A stretch of DNA of 64,000 bases, taken from contig NZ_CP092483.1 of the NCBI RefSeq assembly GCF_022429625.1, positions 3,769,501 through 3,833,500 on the forward strand, given 5' to 3'. Shown in pieces: positions 43,559 through 51,304 of this stretch; the stretch's first letter is position 1, and every line of letters starts with the position of its first letter. A program made the position numbers and the translations under genes. The stretch comes from Devosia lacusdianchii. GTDB taxonomy: Bacteria; Pseudomonadota; Alphaproteobacteria; Rhizobiales; Devosiaceae. The notes beneath the pieces are model-generated. The model saw only the letters and a program-made list of their open reading frames with translations, was not told where the DNA came from and ran no database searches.

Positions 43559-44824
43559 TTACTGCAGCTTTTCGGCTTCGACCTGAATCACGCCGGCGAC
43601 CTGTTCGGTCGGCAGGTTCTCAATCAGCATGCGCTGGAACTCTTCGGCAGCGATCTTGGTAAACTCGTTGTTCTGAGCCTCAAGTCCGGTCGGGATGCGG
43701 TCGACGCCAGCCGCCGAAGCGGCATTGGTCGCGTCGATCAGAAGCTGCATATGCGGCACCGCGGCGAACGCGGCATCGTTGACCGAGTTGGGACGGGGCG
43801 CCGGCGAAGCGCCCAGCTCGGAATAGAGCTCCTGGAACTTCTGACTGGTGGCGAGTTGGATGAACTCCCAGGCCAGTTCCTTCTTCTCCTGCAGCGTTTC
43901 CTTGGCCAGCGTGATCACGTTGGACGAGCCGCCCAGCGGTGGCTGCAGGGGCGAAGCGGCATATTTGAGGTGTTCCTGGATGCCCGGCTCAGCGCGCTGC
44001 ACGAAGCCGTTGATCCATGGCCCGTTGATGCGCATGGCGACCTTGCCTTCCATGAACAACTGGTCGGTATCACCGCCAACCATGCCCATGGGGGTCAGTT
44101 CCTCCTCCACCAGCGTCCGCCAGCGGTTGATGCCTTCGATCGTCTCGGGCGTGTTGATCGTCACCTTGCCATTGCTGTCGGTCCAGCGGCCGCCGGCAGA
44201 CAGCACATACATCAGCACGTCATTGGTATAGCTGGAATTGGCCGTGGCCAGATGCACGCCGGTACCATAGACATCCTTGATGCCATCACCGTCGCGATCA
44301 ATGGTGGTGGCGCGGGCGGCGGCCAGGAACTCCTCCCAATTGGTCGGCACCGCAACCCCGGCTTCCTCGAGCAGTTGCTCGTTATAGGCCAGGATGTAGC
44401 CGAAATAGAGCAGCATGATGCAGTTGGTGGTGCCCTTCCACACACAAGCGCTCTGCCCAGCCCAGCCGGTCAGGTCCATGCCGGATTTCTCGACCCAGGG
44501 TCCCAGATCCTCGAGCCAGCCATTCTCGGCAAAGGTCTGATACTCGAACGAGGTCAGGTGCACGATATCGGGCGGTGCACCCGCGGCGAACTGGGTGATC
44601 ATGGCGTCGGTGTAGCCGTCGCGCGGCACCAGGGTGAAGTCGATCGTGACGTCCGGATGGGTCGTCTCGAACTCCTCGATCACGGCGGCCCACCAGTCGC
44701 CATAGCCCTTTTCGCCAACCTGCCACGACACGAAATTAAGTGTCGTTTCGGCCATGGCCGCGCTTGGCAGCACCATGGTGCCAGCCAGCAGCAGGCCGGC
44801 CAGGGTCTTAGTCAGTTTCATCAT
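43559..44824 (-). CDS. Sugar ABC transporter substrate-binding protein, paralogue A
   Basis: A 421-residue SBP_bac_1 protein with a signal peptide (MKLTKTLAGLLLAGTMVLPSAAMAE). It shares with its neighbour FVSWQVGEKGYGDWWAAVI, MITQFAAGAPPDIVHLTSFEYQTFAENGWLEDLGPW, DRDGDGIKDVYGTGVHLA and ASPAPRPNSVND. By eye the two are clearly paralogous, perhaps 40-50 percent identical. With only one set of permeases and one ATPase, both binding proteins probably feed the same transporter, widening its substrate range or differing in affinity. It lies 19 bases after the dehydratase gene. Confidence 0.94.
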   Translation of the reverse strand: MMKLTKTLAGLLLAGTMVLPSAAMAETTLNFVSWQVGEKGYGDWWAAVIEEFETTHPDVTIDFTLVPRDGYTDAMITQFAAGAPPDIVHLTSFEYQTFAENGWLEDLGPWVEKSGMDLTGWAGQSACVWKGTTNCIMLLYFGYILAYNEQLLEEAGVAVPTNWEEFLAAARATTIDRDGDGIKDVYGTGVHLATANSSYTNDVLMYVLSAGGRWTDSNGKVTINTPETIEGINRWRTLVEEELTPMGMVGGDTDQLFMEGKVAMRINGPWINGFVQRAEPGIQEHLKYAASPLQPPLGGSSNVITLAKETLQEKKELAWEFIQLATSQKFQELYSELGASPAPRPNSVNDAAFAAVPHMQLLIDATNAASAAGVDRIPTGLEAQNNEFTKIAAEEFQRMLIENLPTEQVAGVIQVEAEKLQ

Positions 44825-44843
44825 TATCCTCCCAGATGACGTC

Positions 44844-46013
44844 TTATTTGACCATTTCGGCCAGCGCCTGAGCCGAAGGCTCGGCGCCGATGCCAGGTTT
44901 GTCGGGCACGATGTAGCGCCCCTCTTTCACCTCCAGCGCGCTCTCGATGTAGGGCGCGTTGCGCGCCATCACCGAGTGCTGGAATTCGTGGCCGCGCAGG
45001 GTCTGCAAGGTCGCGCTGACCTGCAGGCTGGCCGCCAGGAAAATGCCGGTGCCGATCGTGGCGTGCGGAATGACCTGCCGATGATGCGAACCAGCCAGCA
45101 GCCCCATGCGATGGAAGGCGGTGATGCCGGTATGACCCATTTCGGGCTGGATGATCGCCAGTGGGCCGGCCTCGAGGCGGCGGCGGACATCGTAGACATT
45201 GCGCCATTCCTCGCCGGCCGCGATCGGCACGGGTGACCGTTCGGCGGCACGGGCAATGCCGTCCACATCCTCGGGCTTGCACACCGCTTCGAGGAACCAT
45301 GGGTCATAGGGCAGGCACTTGTGGGCCAATGCCACGGTTTCGACGTCGGTCAGTGTCCAGTGCAGATCGGCAGCGATCATCGCCTCCGGTCCCAGCGCCT
45401 CACGCAAGCTGCGGAACTCAGCCACTACGCCGTCATCGGCATGAGGCGACGCAAACTTGAATTGGGTGAAGCCTTTGTCGAGCCAGCTCCGCGCGAACTC
45501 GGCGCGCGCCGCAAGGCTCGGCCCGGGTAGTCCCGACACATAAGCGGGTATTTCGGTGTGGCGGACGCCACCCAGCAGCTTGGCGACCGGCGCGTTGCGC
45601 AGTTTGCCGCAGATGTCCCAGAGGGCTATGTCCACCGCGGCGAGCGCGTCGTGGTAATAGCCGCCATCGTGACCACGCACCCGCATCAGGTCATAGAGGT
45701 CCTCGTAGATCACCGTGACGTCGAAGGGGTCGCGGCCGATGACGAAATTGGCCAGCAGGTCGTCAATGATGGCCCGCACCGCGCCGGGCGCCACGATGCC
45801 ATAGGTCTCGCCCCAACCCACCGTTCCATCGACCGTTTCGATGCGGCAGATCACCGTGCGATCCTTGGTGGGGTAGACCGTGCGGTTGCCGCCGCGAACG
45901 AAATAGCCAGCTTCGTTGACCGCCTCGCCGGCCTTGGGACCGCCCAGATAGGGCTCGTCCTGGCGGGCGATCTGGATGATGAAACTCTCGACGGACTTGA
46001 TACGGCTGGTCAT
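44844..46013 (-). CDS. Enolase-superfamily sugar-acid dehydratase (mandelate racemase/DgoD-like)
   Basis: A 389-residue enzyme with an N-terminal capping domain (1-125) and a C-terminal (beta/alpha)7 barrel. Metal ligands appear as Asp in AADLHW, Glu in WFLEAVCKPED and Glu in AAGEEWRN. The barrel base is Lys in TQFKFASPH at strand 2, and the partner His is in VIPHATIGTG near residue 320. This is the acid-sugar dehydratase plan, making a 2-keto-3-deoxy acid from an aldonate. The exact sugar (galactonate, fuconate, arabinonate or other) cannot be fixed. The start overlaps the end of the lyase gene (ATGA). Confidence 0.88.
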   Translation of the reverse strand: MTSRIKSVESFIIQIARQDEPYLGGPKAGEAVNEAGYFVRGGNRTVYPTKDRTVICRIETVDGTVGWGETYGIVAPGAVRAIIDDLLANFVIGRDPFDVTVIYEDLYDLMRVRGHDGGYYHDALAAVDIALWDICGKLRNAPVAKLLGGVRHTEIPAYVSGLPGPSLAARAEFARSWLDKGFTQFKFASPHADDGVVAEFRSLREALGPEAMIAADLHWTLTDVETVALAHKCLPYDPWFLEAVCKPEDVDGIARAAERSPVPIAAGEEWRNVYDVRRRLEAGPLAIIQPEMGHTGITAFHRMGLLAGSHHRQVIPHATIGTGIFLAASLQVSATLQTLRGHEFQHSVMARNAPYIESALEVKEGRYIVPDKPGIGAEPSAQALAEMVK

Positions 46014-46939
46014 CGCGCAACTCCCGCGGCACGCTTTGAAGGTTCTGCCCCGACCGTGAGCAGGTCGGACAGTTCGGCCAGCATCATGTCGATCTCGGCC
46101 AGGCCATGGCGGTCGAATGCCGGCAGGGGCGCCCGCACCGTGGTGGTGGTGAACACCCCACGCCGCATCAGAACCTCCTTGGTCAGGCTCATGCGGTAGA
46201 TCATCTGCACGAGCAGAATGGGTAGCGAGCGGATATAGAGTTCGCGCGCCCGACCGGTGTCGCCATCGCGATAGGCCCGGAACAATTGAGCATGCAGGTC
46301 GGCGATCTCGACGGCCGGCATCAGGGCCACGGCCCCGCGCTCAAGCTCATCATAGACATAGCGCGACCCAGCCCCGCCCATCACTCCGGCCAGTTCGGTA
46401 CCAACGGCGTCGATAAGTTCGGTGATACGCGGGCCCGGCGGCAGGGTTTCTTCCTTGACGTAGCGGATGGCCGGCACGGCCCTCACGACCTGCGCGATGA
46501 TCGCCACAGGCAAGCCTGATCCGACGGGCGCCGGGGCATTCTGCAGAATGATGTCGAGCCCGGCGCCATCAGCCACCGCCGCGAAAAAGGCGATCAGCGC
46601 TGCCGGCTCCGCTCCGACACTGGCGGGAGCCATGACCATGGCCGCCGAAGCGCCCGCGGCCTTGCCGGCGCGGCAAAAGGCGATGACTTCGGCAGGCGTC
46701 GCCGCACTGGCACCAACGACGAAAGGCTTGCGTCCACCCAGGGTGCGACCGACCACGCCGACCAGCCGCTCGCGCTCCTGCGCGTCCAACCGGTCGAATT
46801 CGCTCGCCACGCCGGGGAAGACCACACCATCGGCACCGGCTTCCAGGGCAAATTCCGTGACGCGGGCCATGGCATCGACATCCACGCCTCCACTCGCGTC
46901 AAACGGCGTTGGAAGAACCGGCAGCACCCCGAACAGCAT
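46010..46939 (-). CDS. DHDPS/N-acetylneuraminate-lyase family protein lacking the usual catalytic Tyr
   Basis: A 309-residue TIM-barrel protein of the DapA superfamily, first gene of the sugar operon. It starts MLFGVLPVLPTPFDASGGVDVDAMA, has GVASEFDRLDAQERERLV (replacing the usual GTTGE), and the Schiff-base Lys in AIRYVKEETLPPGPRI. Where typical members have YNxP with a catalytic Tyr, this one reads ILQNAPAPVG. It probably acts on the 2-keto-3-deoxy sugar acid made by the neighbouring dehydratase, as an aldolase or as a second dehydratase of the L-KDA-dehydratase type. The start at 46939 is preferred over 46963 because of an AGGG upstream and family starts. Confidence 0.85.
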   Translation of the reverse strand: MLFGVLPVLPTPFDASGGVDVDAMARVTEFALEAGADGVVFPGVASEFDRLDAQERERLVGVVGRTLGGRKPFVVGASAATPAEVIAFCRAGKAAGASAAMVMAPASVGAEPAALIAFFAAVADGAGLDIILQNAPAPVGSGLPVAIIAQVVRAVPAIRYVKEETLPPGPRITELIDAVGTELAGVMGGAGSRYVYDELERGAVALMPAVEIADLHAQLFRAYRDGDTGRARELYIRSLPILLVQMIYRMSLTKEVLMRRGVFTTTTVRAPLPAFDRHGLAEIDMMLAELSDLLTVGAEPSKRAAGVAR

Positions 46940-46956
46940 CCTCAATCCCTTAGTTT

Positions 46957-46973
46957 GTTCCATATATTGGAAC
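46957..46973. promoter_or_regulatory. IclR-type operator palindrome before the sugar operon
   Basis: GTTCCA-N5-TGGAAC (GTTCCATATATTGGAAC) lies 18 bases before the lyase start. A further half-site GGTATGGAAC follows at about 46982-46991. TTCCA-N5-TGGAA is the kind of palindrome bound by IclR-family proteins. The IclR half of the fusion protein at 37533-39236 is the obvious candidate to bind it. Its location can also influence the divergent kinase gene. Confidence 0.6.
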
Positions 46974-47100
46974 TTGTTTCTTTGGTATGGAACTATGAAC
47001 ATGCAGCGTGCTATCAGTCAAGTGGGCCATTGATCCGGCGCGCACGAAAAGGTGCGGCCGAAGGTCGAGGCCGAACCACAGCGCCTGGAAGGAACTGAGA

Positions 47101-48003
47101 ATGCTGATTGGGGTGGAATGGACATCACAGGCGTTTTGCGCCGACCTCATTGAGGATGACGGCAGAGTGATCGACGTGGTGCAAAACGCCACGGGCACGA
47201 CCGCGGTGCGCGACCGCCGTTTTGCCGAGACCTTCTCCGAACTGTTGCCCCAGGTTTGGCGGAACCAGGCCAAGGCCGCTTATTTTTCCGGCATGATCAC
47301 CGGGCGCGGCGGTTGGGTCGAAACCGGATTCGTCGCTGCTCCGGCCGGACTTTCCGATATCGGGAGGGCGGCTGTGACCCATGCCGATGCCGAACTCACC
47401 CTGACATTTCTGCCCGGCGTCTCGTCGCTCGCGGCACTGCCTGATGTGATGCGCGGTGAAGAAATTCGGGCGCTCGCCGCGGCCGGCCAAGCAAACGCTA
47501 CGGTGGTCATGCCGGGCCTTCACACCAAATTCGTTACGGTGGAGGCGGAGCGTATCGCTCGGCTGGGCACCTATGTGGGCGGCGAAACGGCTAAACTTCT
47601 AAGCCGCGATTCGCTCGTCAGCCGCTTGATCCCCGACGGCGCCGCGATCAGCGAGGCCGGCTTCGATCGCGGCGTTGCAACCGCCTGGGACCAGTCCCTG
47701 CCCGGCGGAGCGCTGCGCCGGCTGTTCTCGGCCCGCAGTCTGGTGCTGTTCGATCGCATGCCACCCGACGAGATTGCCGGCTACATACTGGGCCTGCTGG
47801 TAGGTGCCGAAATTGCCGAGGCGGAGCAGGAGTGGCCGCTGCGGAACGGCCCCGTATTGGTGCTGGGCCCAGGCGTCGAAGCGCAACGCTACATCCGTGC
47901 CTTGCGGCAACGCGGCATCGAAGCCGAGCACAGGCAGGTTTCTGCCGCTCCTAGCTTTGCGAAGCTGCACCAAGTTTTGTCCCGCCCGGAACAATTCGCA
48001 TAG
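47101..48003 (+). CDS. dgoK: 2-dehydro-3-deoxygalactonokinase (DgoK-like)
   Basis: A 300-residue sugar-acid kinase of the ASKHA fold. It opens MLIGVEWTSQAFCADLIEDDGRV (phosphate-1 motif D/E-W-G-T-like with the family's variation). It has the DgoK-typical YFSGMITGRGGWVETGFVAAPAG, FLPGVSS, VVMPGLHTKFVTVE and YVGGETAKLLSRDSL. It phosphorylates 2-keto-3-deoxygalactonate in the De Ley-Doudoroff pathway. AAGGA lies upstream of the ATG at 47101. It is divergent from the sugar operon and convergent with the epimerase gene, overlapping it by 53 bases. No phospho-aldolase (dgoA) is present. Confidence 0.88.
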   Translation: MLIGVEWTSQAFCADLIEDDGRVIDVVQNATGTTAVRDRRFAETFSELLPQVWRNQAKAAYFSGMITGRGGWVETGFVAAPAGLSDIGRAAVTHADAELTLTFLPGVSSLAALPDVMRGEEIRALAAAGQANATVVMPGLHTKFVTVEAERIARLGTYVGGETAKLLSRDSLVSRLIPDGAAISEAGFDRGVATAWDQSLPGGALRRLFSARSLVLFDRMPPDEIAGYILGLLVGAEIAEAEQEWPLRNGPVLVLGPGVEAQRYIRALRQRGIEAEHRQVSAAPSFAKLHQVLSRPEQFA

Positions 48004-48844
48004 CGAACCGACGGCTGGCGCCCGGCGCCAGCCGGATCATCTCGGGCAGGTCCTCGAAATGGGTCGGCTCGGTCGCTGCAATCGGCAGGTTGGTCCATGG
48101 TTCGAGACAGAGAAACGGCGACGTGTCGCGGCGCCACAGGGCGAGTGTCTCAAAACCCTCGAACGACAGCGCGACATTCACCGCCTCGGTTCCGAAGGTC
48201 ACCATCTCGCTGCTGACGGGCGACAGCGCGTGGGTCAGGCTGAAGAAGTCGATATCGGCCGGCCAGGCAACTTGGCCGTCAAAGCCATAACTTCGATCAT
48301 CCGATAGAGGCGCGCCGCTCAGCACCAGCATGGGCGAGGCCTCCCGACGGGAGAACCCCAGGCGATGATCGCTGGCATTACCGGCGGCCGGCAGCGGCCA
48401 GGCAAAGCCGGGATGCCCGCCGAGCATGAAGGGCAGCGCAGCCTCGGTCGATGGATTGTGGACCTCGATCGCCATGGTGAGGCCGCGTTCATCGAGCGCG
48501 AAATCGACAGTCAGGCGGAACGCATAGGGGTAGACCGCCCACGTCCTGGCGTCATCGGCCAGAACCAGTCGGCACGCCGCCTCGCTCTGCTGCGCGACAG
48601 CGAAGGTACTATCGGGCGCAAAGCCATGCGGCGGCAGATTGAGCAAACCATCTCCGACAAGGACCAGGTCATCCGGATATCGGCCGATGATCGGAAAGAG
48701 CAAAGGCGCCTGCCGATGCCAGCTATCTTCCGAGCCGGGCCACATGAGTTCGCCGACACCGTCATGATGAAGCGAGGTGATTTCAGCACCGATCGGCGAG
48801 ATGGCCGCGGTGAGTTGTCCAGCGCGAAGAGGAATTTTGATCAT
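47951..48844 (-). CDS. Aldose 1-epimerase family protein (LacX-like)
   Basis: A 297-residue galactose-mutarotase-fold protein. It begins with TAAISPIGAEITSLHH, then MWPGSEDSWHRQAPLLFPIIGRYPDDLVLVGDG and LPPHGFA (catalytic-side His). FMLGGHPGFAWPL contains the second His, and ends LCLEPWTNLPIAA...LAPGASRRFAMRI. Such enzymes interconvert alpha and beta sugar anomers. Beside a sugar dehydrogenase and lactonase it would supply the preferred anomer. Its last 53 bases overlap the end of dgoK on the opposite strand. Confidence 0.88.
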   Translation of the reverse strand: MIKIPLRAGQLTAAISPIGAEITSLHHDGVGELMWPGSEDSWHRQAPLLFPIIGRYPDDLVLVGDGLLNLPPHGFAPDSTFAVAQQSEAACRLVLADDARTWAVYPYAFRLTVDFALDERGLTMAIEVHNPSTEAALPFMLGGHPGFAWPLPAAGNASDHRLGFSRREASPMLVLSGAPLSDDRSYGFDGQVAWPADIDFFSLTHALSPVSSEMVTFGTEAVNVALSFEGFETLALWRRDTSPFLCLEPWTNLPIAATEPTHFEDLPEMIRLAPGASRRFAMRIVPGGTKLGAASQS

Positions 48845-48965
48845 CGAAGAACTTCGGTTAGCTTGGCTTTTCTACGACCTGGCTCAACACCATAATGCCG
48901 GAGCTGATGCTGCGCTGGTGATAGTTCTGGTATTTGAGCGACAGCACTGATGCAACGAGATCGCC

Positions 48966-49274
48966 ATGCCGCCGCTCAGATTTCAGACCATTGTCATCCA
49001 TTGGCGGGGGCCGTCGCCTTTCTTTTTCGCGGCGATCCCTGCCGCTCACGTGGCCGAGATTGCCAAGGCGGCGAAGCGGGTTACCTATGGCTGGGGCATG
49101 ATCCCGGTTGAGGCCCGGATCGCCGACGTCCGCTTTACGACATCGCTATTTCCCAAGGACCAGGGCTATCTGCTGCCCATAAAGGCGGCGGTGCGCAAGA
49201 CGTGCGACGTCACTGTAGGCGATACGATCAATGTCGAGCTGTCGATCGGCCAGGGATCGCTAACCCGCTGTTAA
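48966..49274 (+). CDS. DUF1905-domain protein
   Basis: A 102-residue protein matching the DUF1905 pattern: FQTIVIHWRGPSPFFFAAIPAAHVAEIAKAAKRVTYGWGMIPVEARIADVRFTTSLFPKDQGYLLPIKAAVRK followed by GDTINVELSI. The domain is a small beta-barrel, often joined to YdeI-like sequence, with unknown biochemical role. It stands alone between the epimerase and the CAP-domain gene. Confidence 0.85.
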   Translation: MPPLRFQTIVIHWRGPSPFFFAAIPAAHVAEIAKAAKRVTYGWGMIPVEARIADVRFTTSLFPKDQGYLLPIKAAVRKTCDVTVGDTINVELSIGQGSLTRC

Positions 49275-49374
49275 GCCAAAAGCAGGCTCCTGGCGCTATT
49301 GAACGGCAGGATCATCTTTTGGCCTTGCTGCCCCCCTACTCGCCCCAGACCTTCTTTCGATCAGGATTTGCTTC

Positions 49375-49863
49375 ATGACCGCTTTGCGCCTCTCCAAGCC
49401 GGCCATTCTGCCGCTCGCCGCCATTCTTGCCGGGCTCGCCATTTCCGCCTGCAGCATGGGTGGCGGCGGCAGCGCCGGCATCGCACTGGCGCCGGGGCTT
49501 TCGGCCCGCATGGACCAGCCGGGCGCCAGCCTCGACAAAGCGCAGGCCCTCAGCATCATCAATGCTTATCGCGCCACCAATGGTCTGCCGGCATTGACCC
49601 CGGACCCGGCCCTCGATGGCACGGCGCAGGTGCTGGCCAACCAGTATGCCCAGACGGGCACGCCGCCCAAGACGCCGCAGGACCTGGTGGTCATGAAGCT
49701 GAGCGCCGGCTACGCCACCTTTGCCGAGACTTTCTCGGGCTGGCGCAACAATCCGGCTGATGCCGCCGGTCTCAAGGCCAACGCCACCAAGGCCGGCGTC
49801 GCCGTCGCCTTCAACCAGAGCTCGGCCTATGGCGTGCACTGGGTGCTCGTCCTTGACCAATGA
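49375..49863 (+). CDS. CAP-domain (SCP-like) lipoprotein
   Basis: A 162-residue exported protein. The signal peptide ends in the lipobox AISAC (Cys near residue 26), so it is likely a lipoprotein. The CAP domain (55-160) has LSIINAYRATNGLPALTPDPALDGTAQVLANQYAQ, the start of the family, and ends with VHWVLVLDQ. The catalytic-like His/Glu positions of some CAP proteins are partly replaced (FAETFSGWRNNPADAAGL). The function in bacteria is unclear. Its stop lies inside the start of the tusA-like gene. Confidence 0.87.
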   Translation: MTALRLSKPAILPLAAILAGLAISACSMGGGGSAGIALAPGLSARMDQPGASLDKAQALSIINAYRATNGLPALTPDPALDGTAQVLANQYAQTGTPPKTPQDLVVMKLSAGYATFAETFSGWRNNPADAAGLKANATKAGVAVAFNQSSAYGVHWVLVLDQ

Positions 49864-50074
49864 TGTCATCGACGCACGGGGCCTCAAGTGCCCCTTGCCG
49901 GTACTGAAGATGGAAAAACGCCTGGCGGCCCTGCTGCCGGGTGCGACGCTGATCGTGCTGGCCACCGATCCCATGGCCAAGATCGATATTCCCCTGCATT
50001 GCCGGCAGCAGGGACATGACTGCGCCGTCGCCACCGAAGGCGACGTGCTGCGCTTCACGATCCAAAAGGGCTAG
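49853..50074 (+). CDS. TusA-family sulfurtransferase
   Basis: A 73-residue sulfur-carrier protein. DVIDARGLKCPLPVLKMEKRLAALLPGATLIVLATDPMAKIDIP carries the invariant C-P-x-P motif with the persulphide Cys near residue 11, and the ending GHDCAVATEGDVLRFTIQK fits the family. The only plausible start is TTG at 49853, which overlaps the end of the CAP gene by 11 bases. No Shine-Dalgarno is seen, so translation is probably coupled. TusA-like proteins pass sulphur for tRNA thiolation or cofactor synthesis. The specific partner is not in the window. Confidence 0.85.
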   Translation: MTNDVIDARGLKCPLPVLKMEKRLAALLPGATLIVLATDPMAKIDIPLHCRQQGHDCAVATEGDVLRFTIQKG

Positions 50075-50077
50075 CGT

Positions 50078-51304
50078 CTAGAGATTGGCTGGACGCGGCC
50101 GCGGATAGGGCACGCCAGCACCCACCGACGCCGGCAGACCCGGCCGCAGGTCGCCGCTCAACGCGGCTTCGGTCGTCGGCACCGCGAAGACAGGCACATG
50201 CGGCGGACGCGGGCGCGGCAATGCAACGCCCGTGGCGAGCCTGCCGAGATCGGTTGCCACGTAGCTGCTGGGCACCACCGTGTCATTGAGATAGCTGGGC
50301 TGACCTTCGAGGCCCATCGGGAACGCCGCCTCCTGTGCCGCCACATAGGCCTTGGCATCCTTGCCGCAGATCATCGGCCGCATATCAACCGGTGCGGCGC
50401 CGGGATTGTTGGCGACATTGAGGATCGTCTGTCCGCTCGGCTGGGCCGCGCCCGAGAGACCCTTGAGCACCAGCTCGGCCGTACGCTCATTGCGCTCGCG
50501 ACCCGAGGACGCCCCCAGGACCACCGCCATCATACGCCGGCCATTGCGTTCGACCGTCGCCACCATATTGAGCCCGGAGGCGCAGACGAAGCCAGTCTTC
50601 ATGCCGGTCGTGCCGGAGAAGGTGGTGAGCAGCTTGTTTTCGGACTCGAGACGCTTCTTGCCCAGCACCACCGCCTCGGTGCCGAAGATCGGCAGATATT
50701 GCGGAAAGCTCTGGCGGATATAGAGCGAGAGCACGGCCAGATCGCGCGCTGATGTCACCTGGGCTGGATTGTGCAGCCCATTGGGATTGGCGTAATGGGT
50801 GGCCGACAGGCCCATCCGGGCCGCCGTCTCGTTCATCATCGCCACAAAGCTCGCTTCATCGCCGGCGATCGTTTCGGCAATGGCCATGGAAACGTCGTTG
50901 GCCGATTTGACCAGCATCAGATAGAGCGCGTCCTTGAGCGTCACGGCGCTACCGACGGCGAGGCCCGACTTGGACGGCGCCTCGTTGAACGCCTTGCGCG
51001 AAATGGTCACCGGCGTCTCAAGCGTGATCGAGCCTTCGGCGATCTTTTCGAACACCACATAGGCCGTCATCAGCTTGGTCAGCGACGCCGGGTGCCAGGG
51101 CTGGCCGGCTTCCTGCGCGTAAAGCACGTCGAAATTGTCCATATCCACCAGCAGCATCGGATTGGCGCGGGCGGGCGTCAGGCTGACCAGGGCAAGGAAG
51201 GCGACGAGCAAAAGACGGCGGACAAGCAGCAAGAGTGGACGGCTCCGGACTATTGGAAGGCGGCTTCTCTTACCAGCGCCGCCCTGCGACCTCAATGGAC
51301 GCAT
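50078..51304 (-). CDS. D-alanyl-D-alanine carboxypeptidase (S11, DacF/DacC-like)
   Basis: A 408-residue penicillin-binding protein with a signal peptide (LLLLVRRLLLVAFLALVSLTPARA). Active-site motifs are SLTK (SxxK, nucleophile Ser near residue 75), SAN (near 135) and KTG (GTTGMKTGFVCASG near 235). A C-terminal Pro/Arg-rich tail (PRPRPPHVPVF, YPRPRPANL) replaces the usual amphipathic helix. It trims pentapeptides in peptidoglycan. The ATG at 51304 is preferred, with a GTG two codons before as alternative. It converges on tusA with three bases between. Confidence 0.93.
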   Translation of the reverse strand: MRPLRSQGGAGKRSRLPIVRSRPLLLLVRRLLLVAFLALVSLTPARANPMLLVDMDNFDVLYAQEAGQPWHPASLTKLMTAYVVFEKIAEGSITLETPVTISRKAFNEAPSKSGLAVGSAVTLKDALYLMLVKSANDVSMAIAETIAGDEASFVAMMNETAARMGLSATHYANPNGLHNPAQVTSARDLAVLSLYIRQSFPQYLPIFGTEAVVLGKKRLESENKLLTTFSGTTGMKTGFVCASGLNMVATVERNGRRMMAVVLGASSGRERNERTAELVLKGLSGAAQPSGQTILNVANNPGAAPVDMRPMICGKDAKAYVAAQEAAFPMGLEGQPSYLNDTVVPSSYVATDLGRLATGVALPRPRPPHVPVFAVPTTEAALSGDLRPGLPASVGAGVPYPRPRPANL

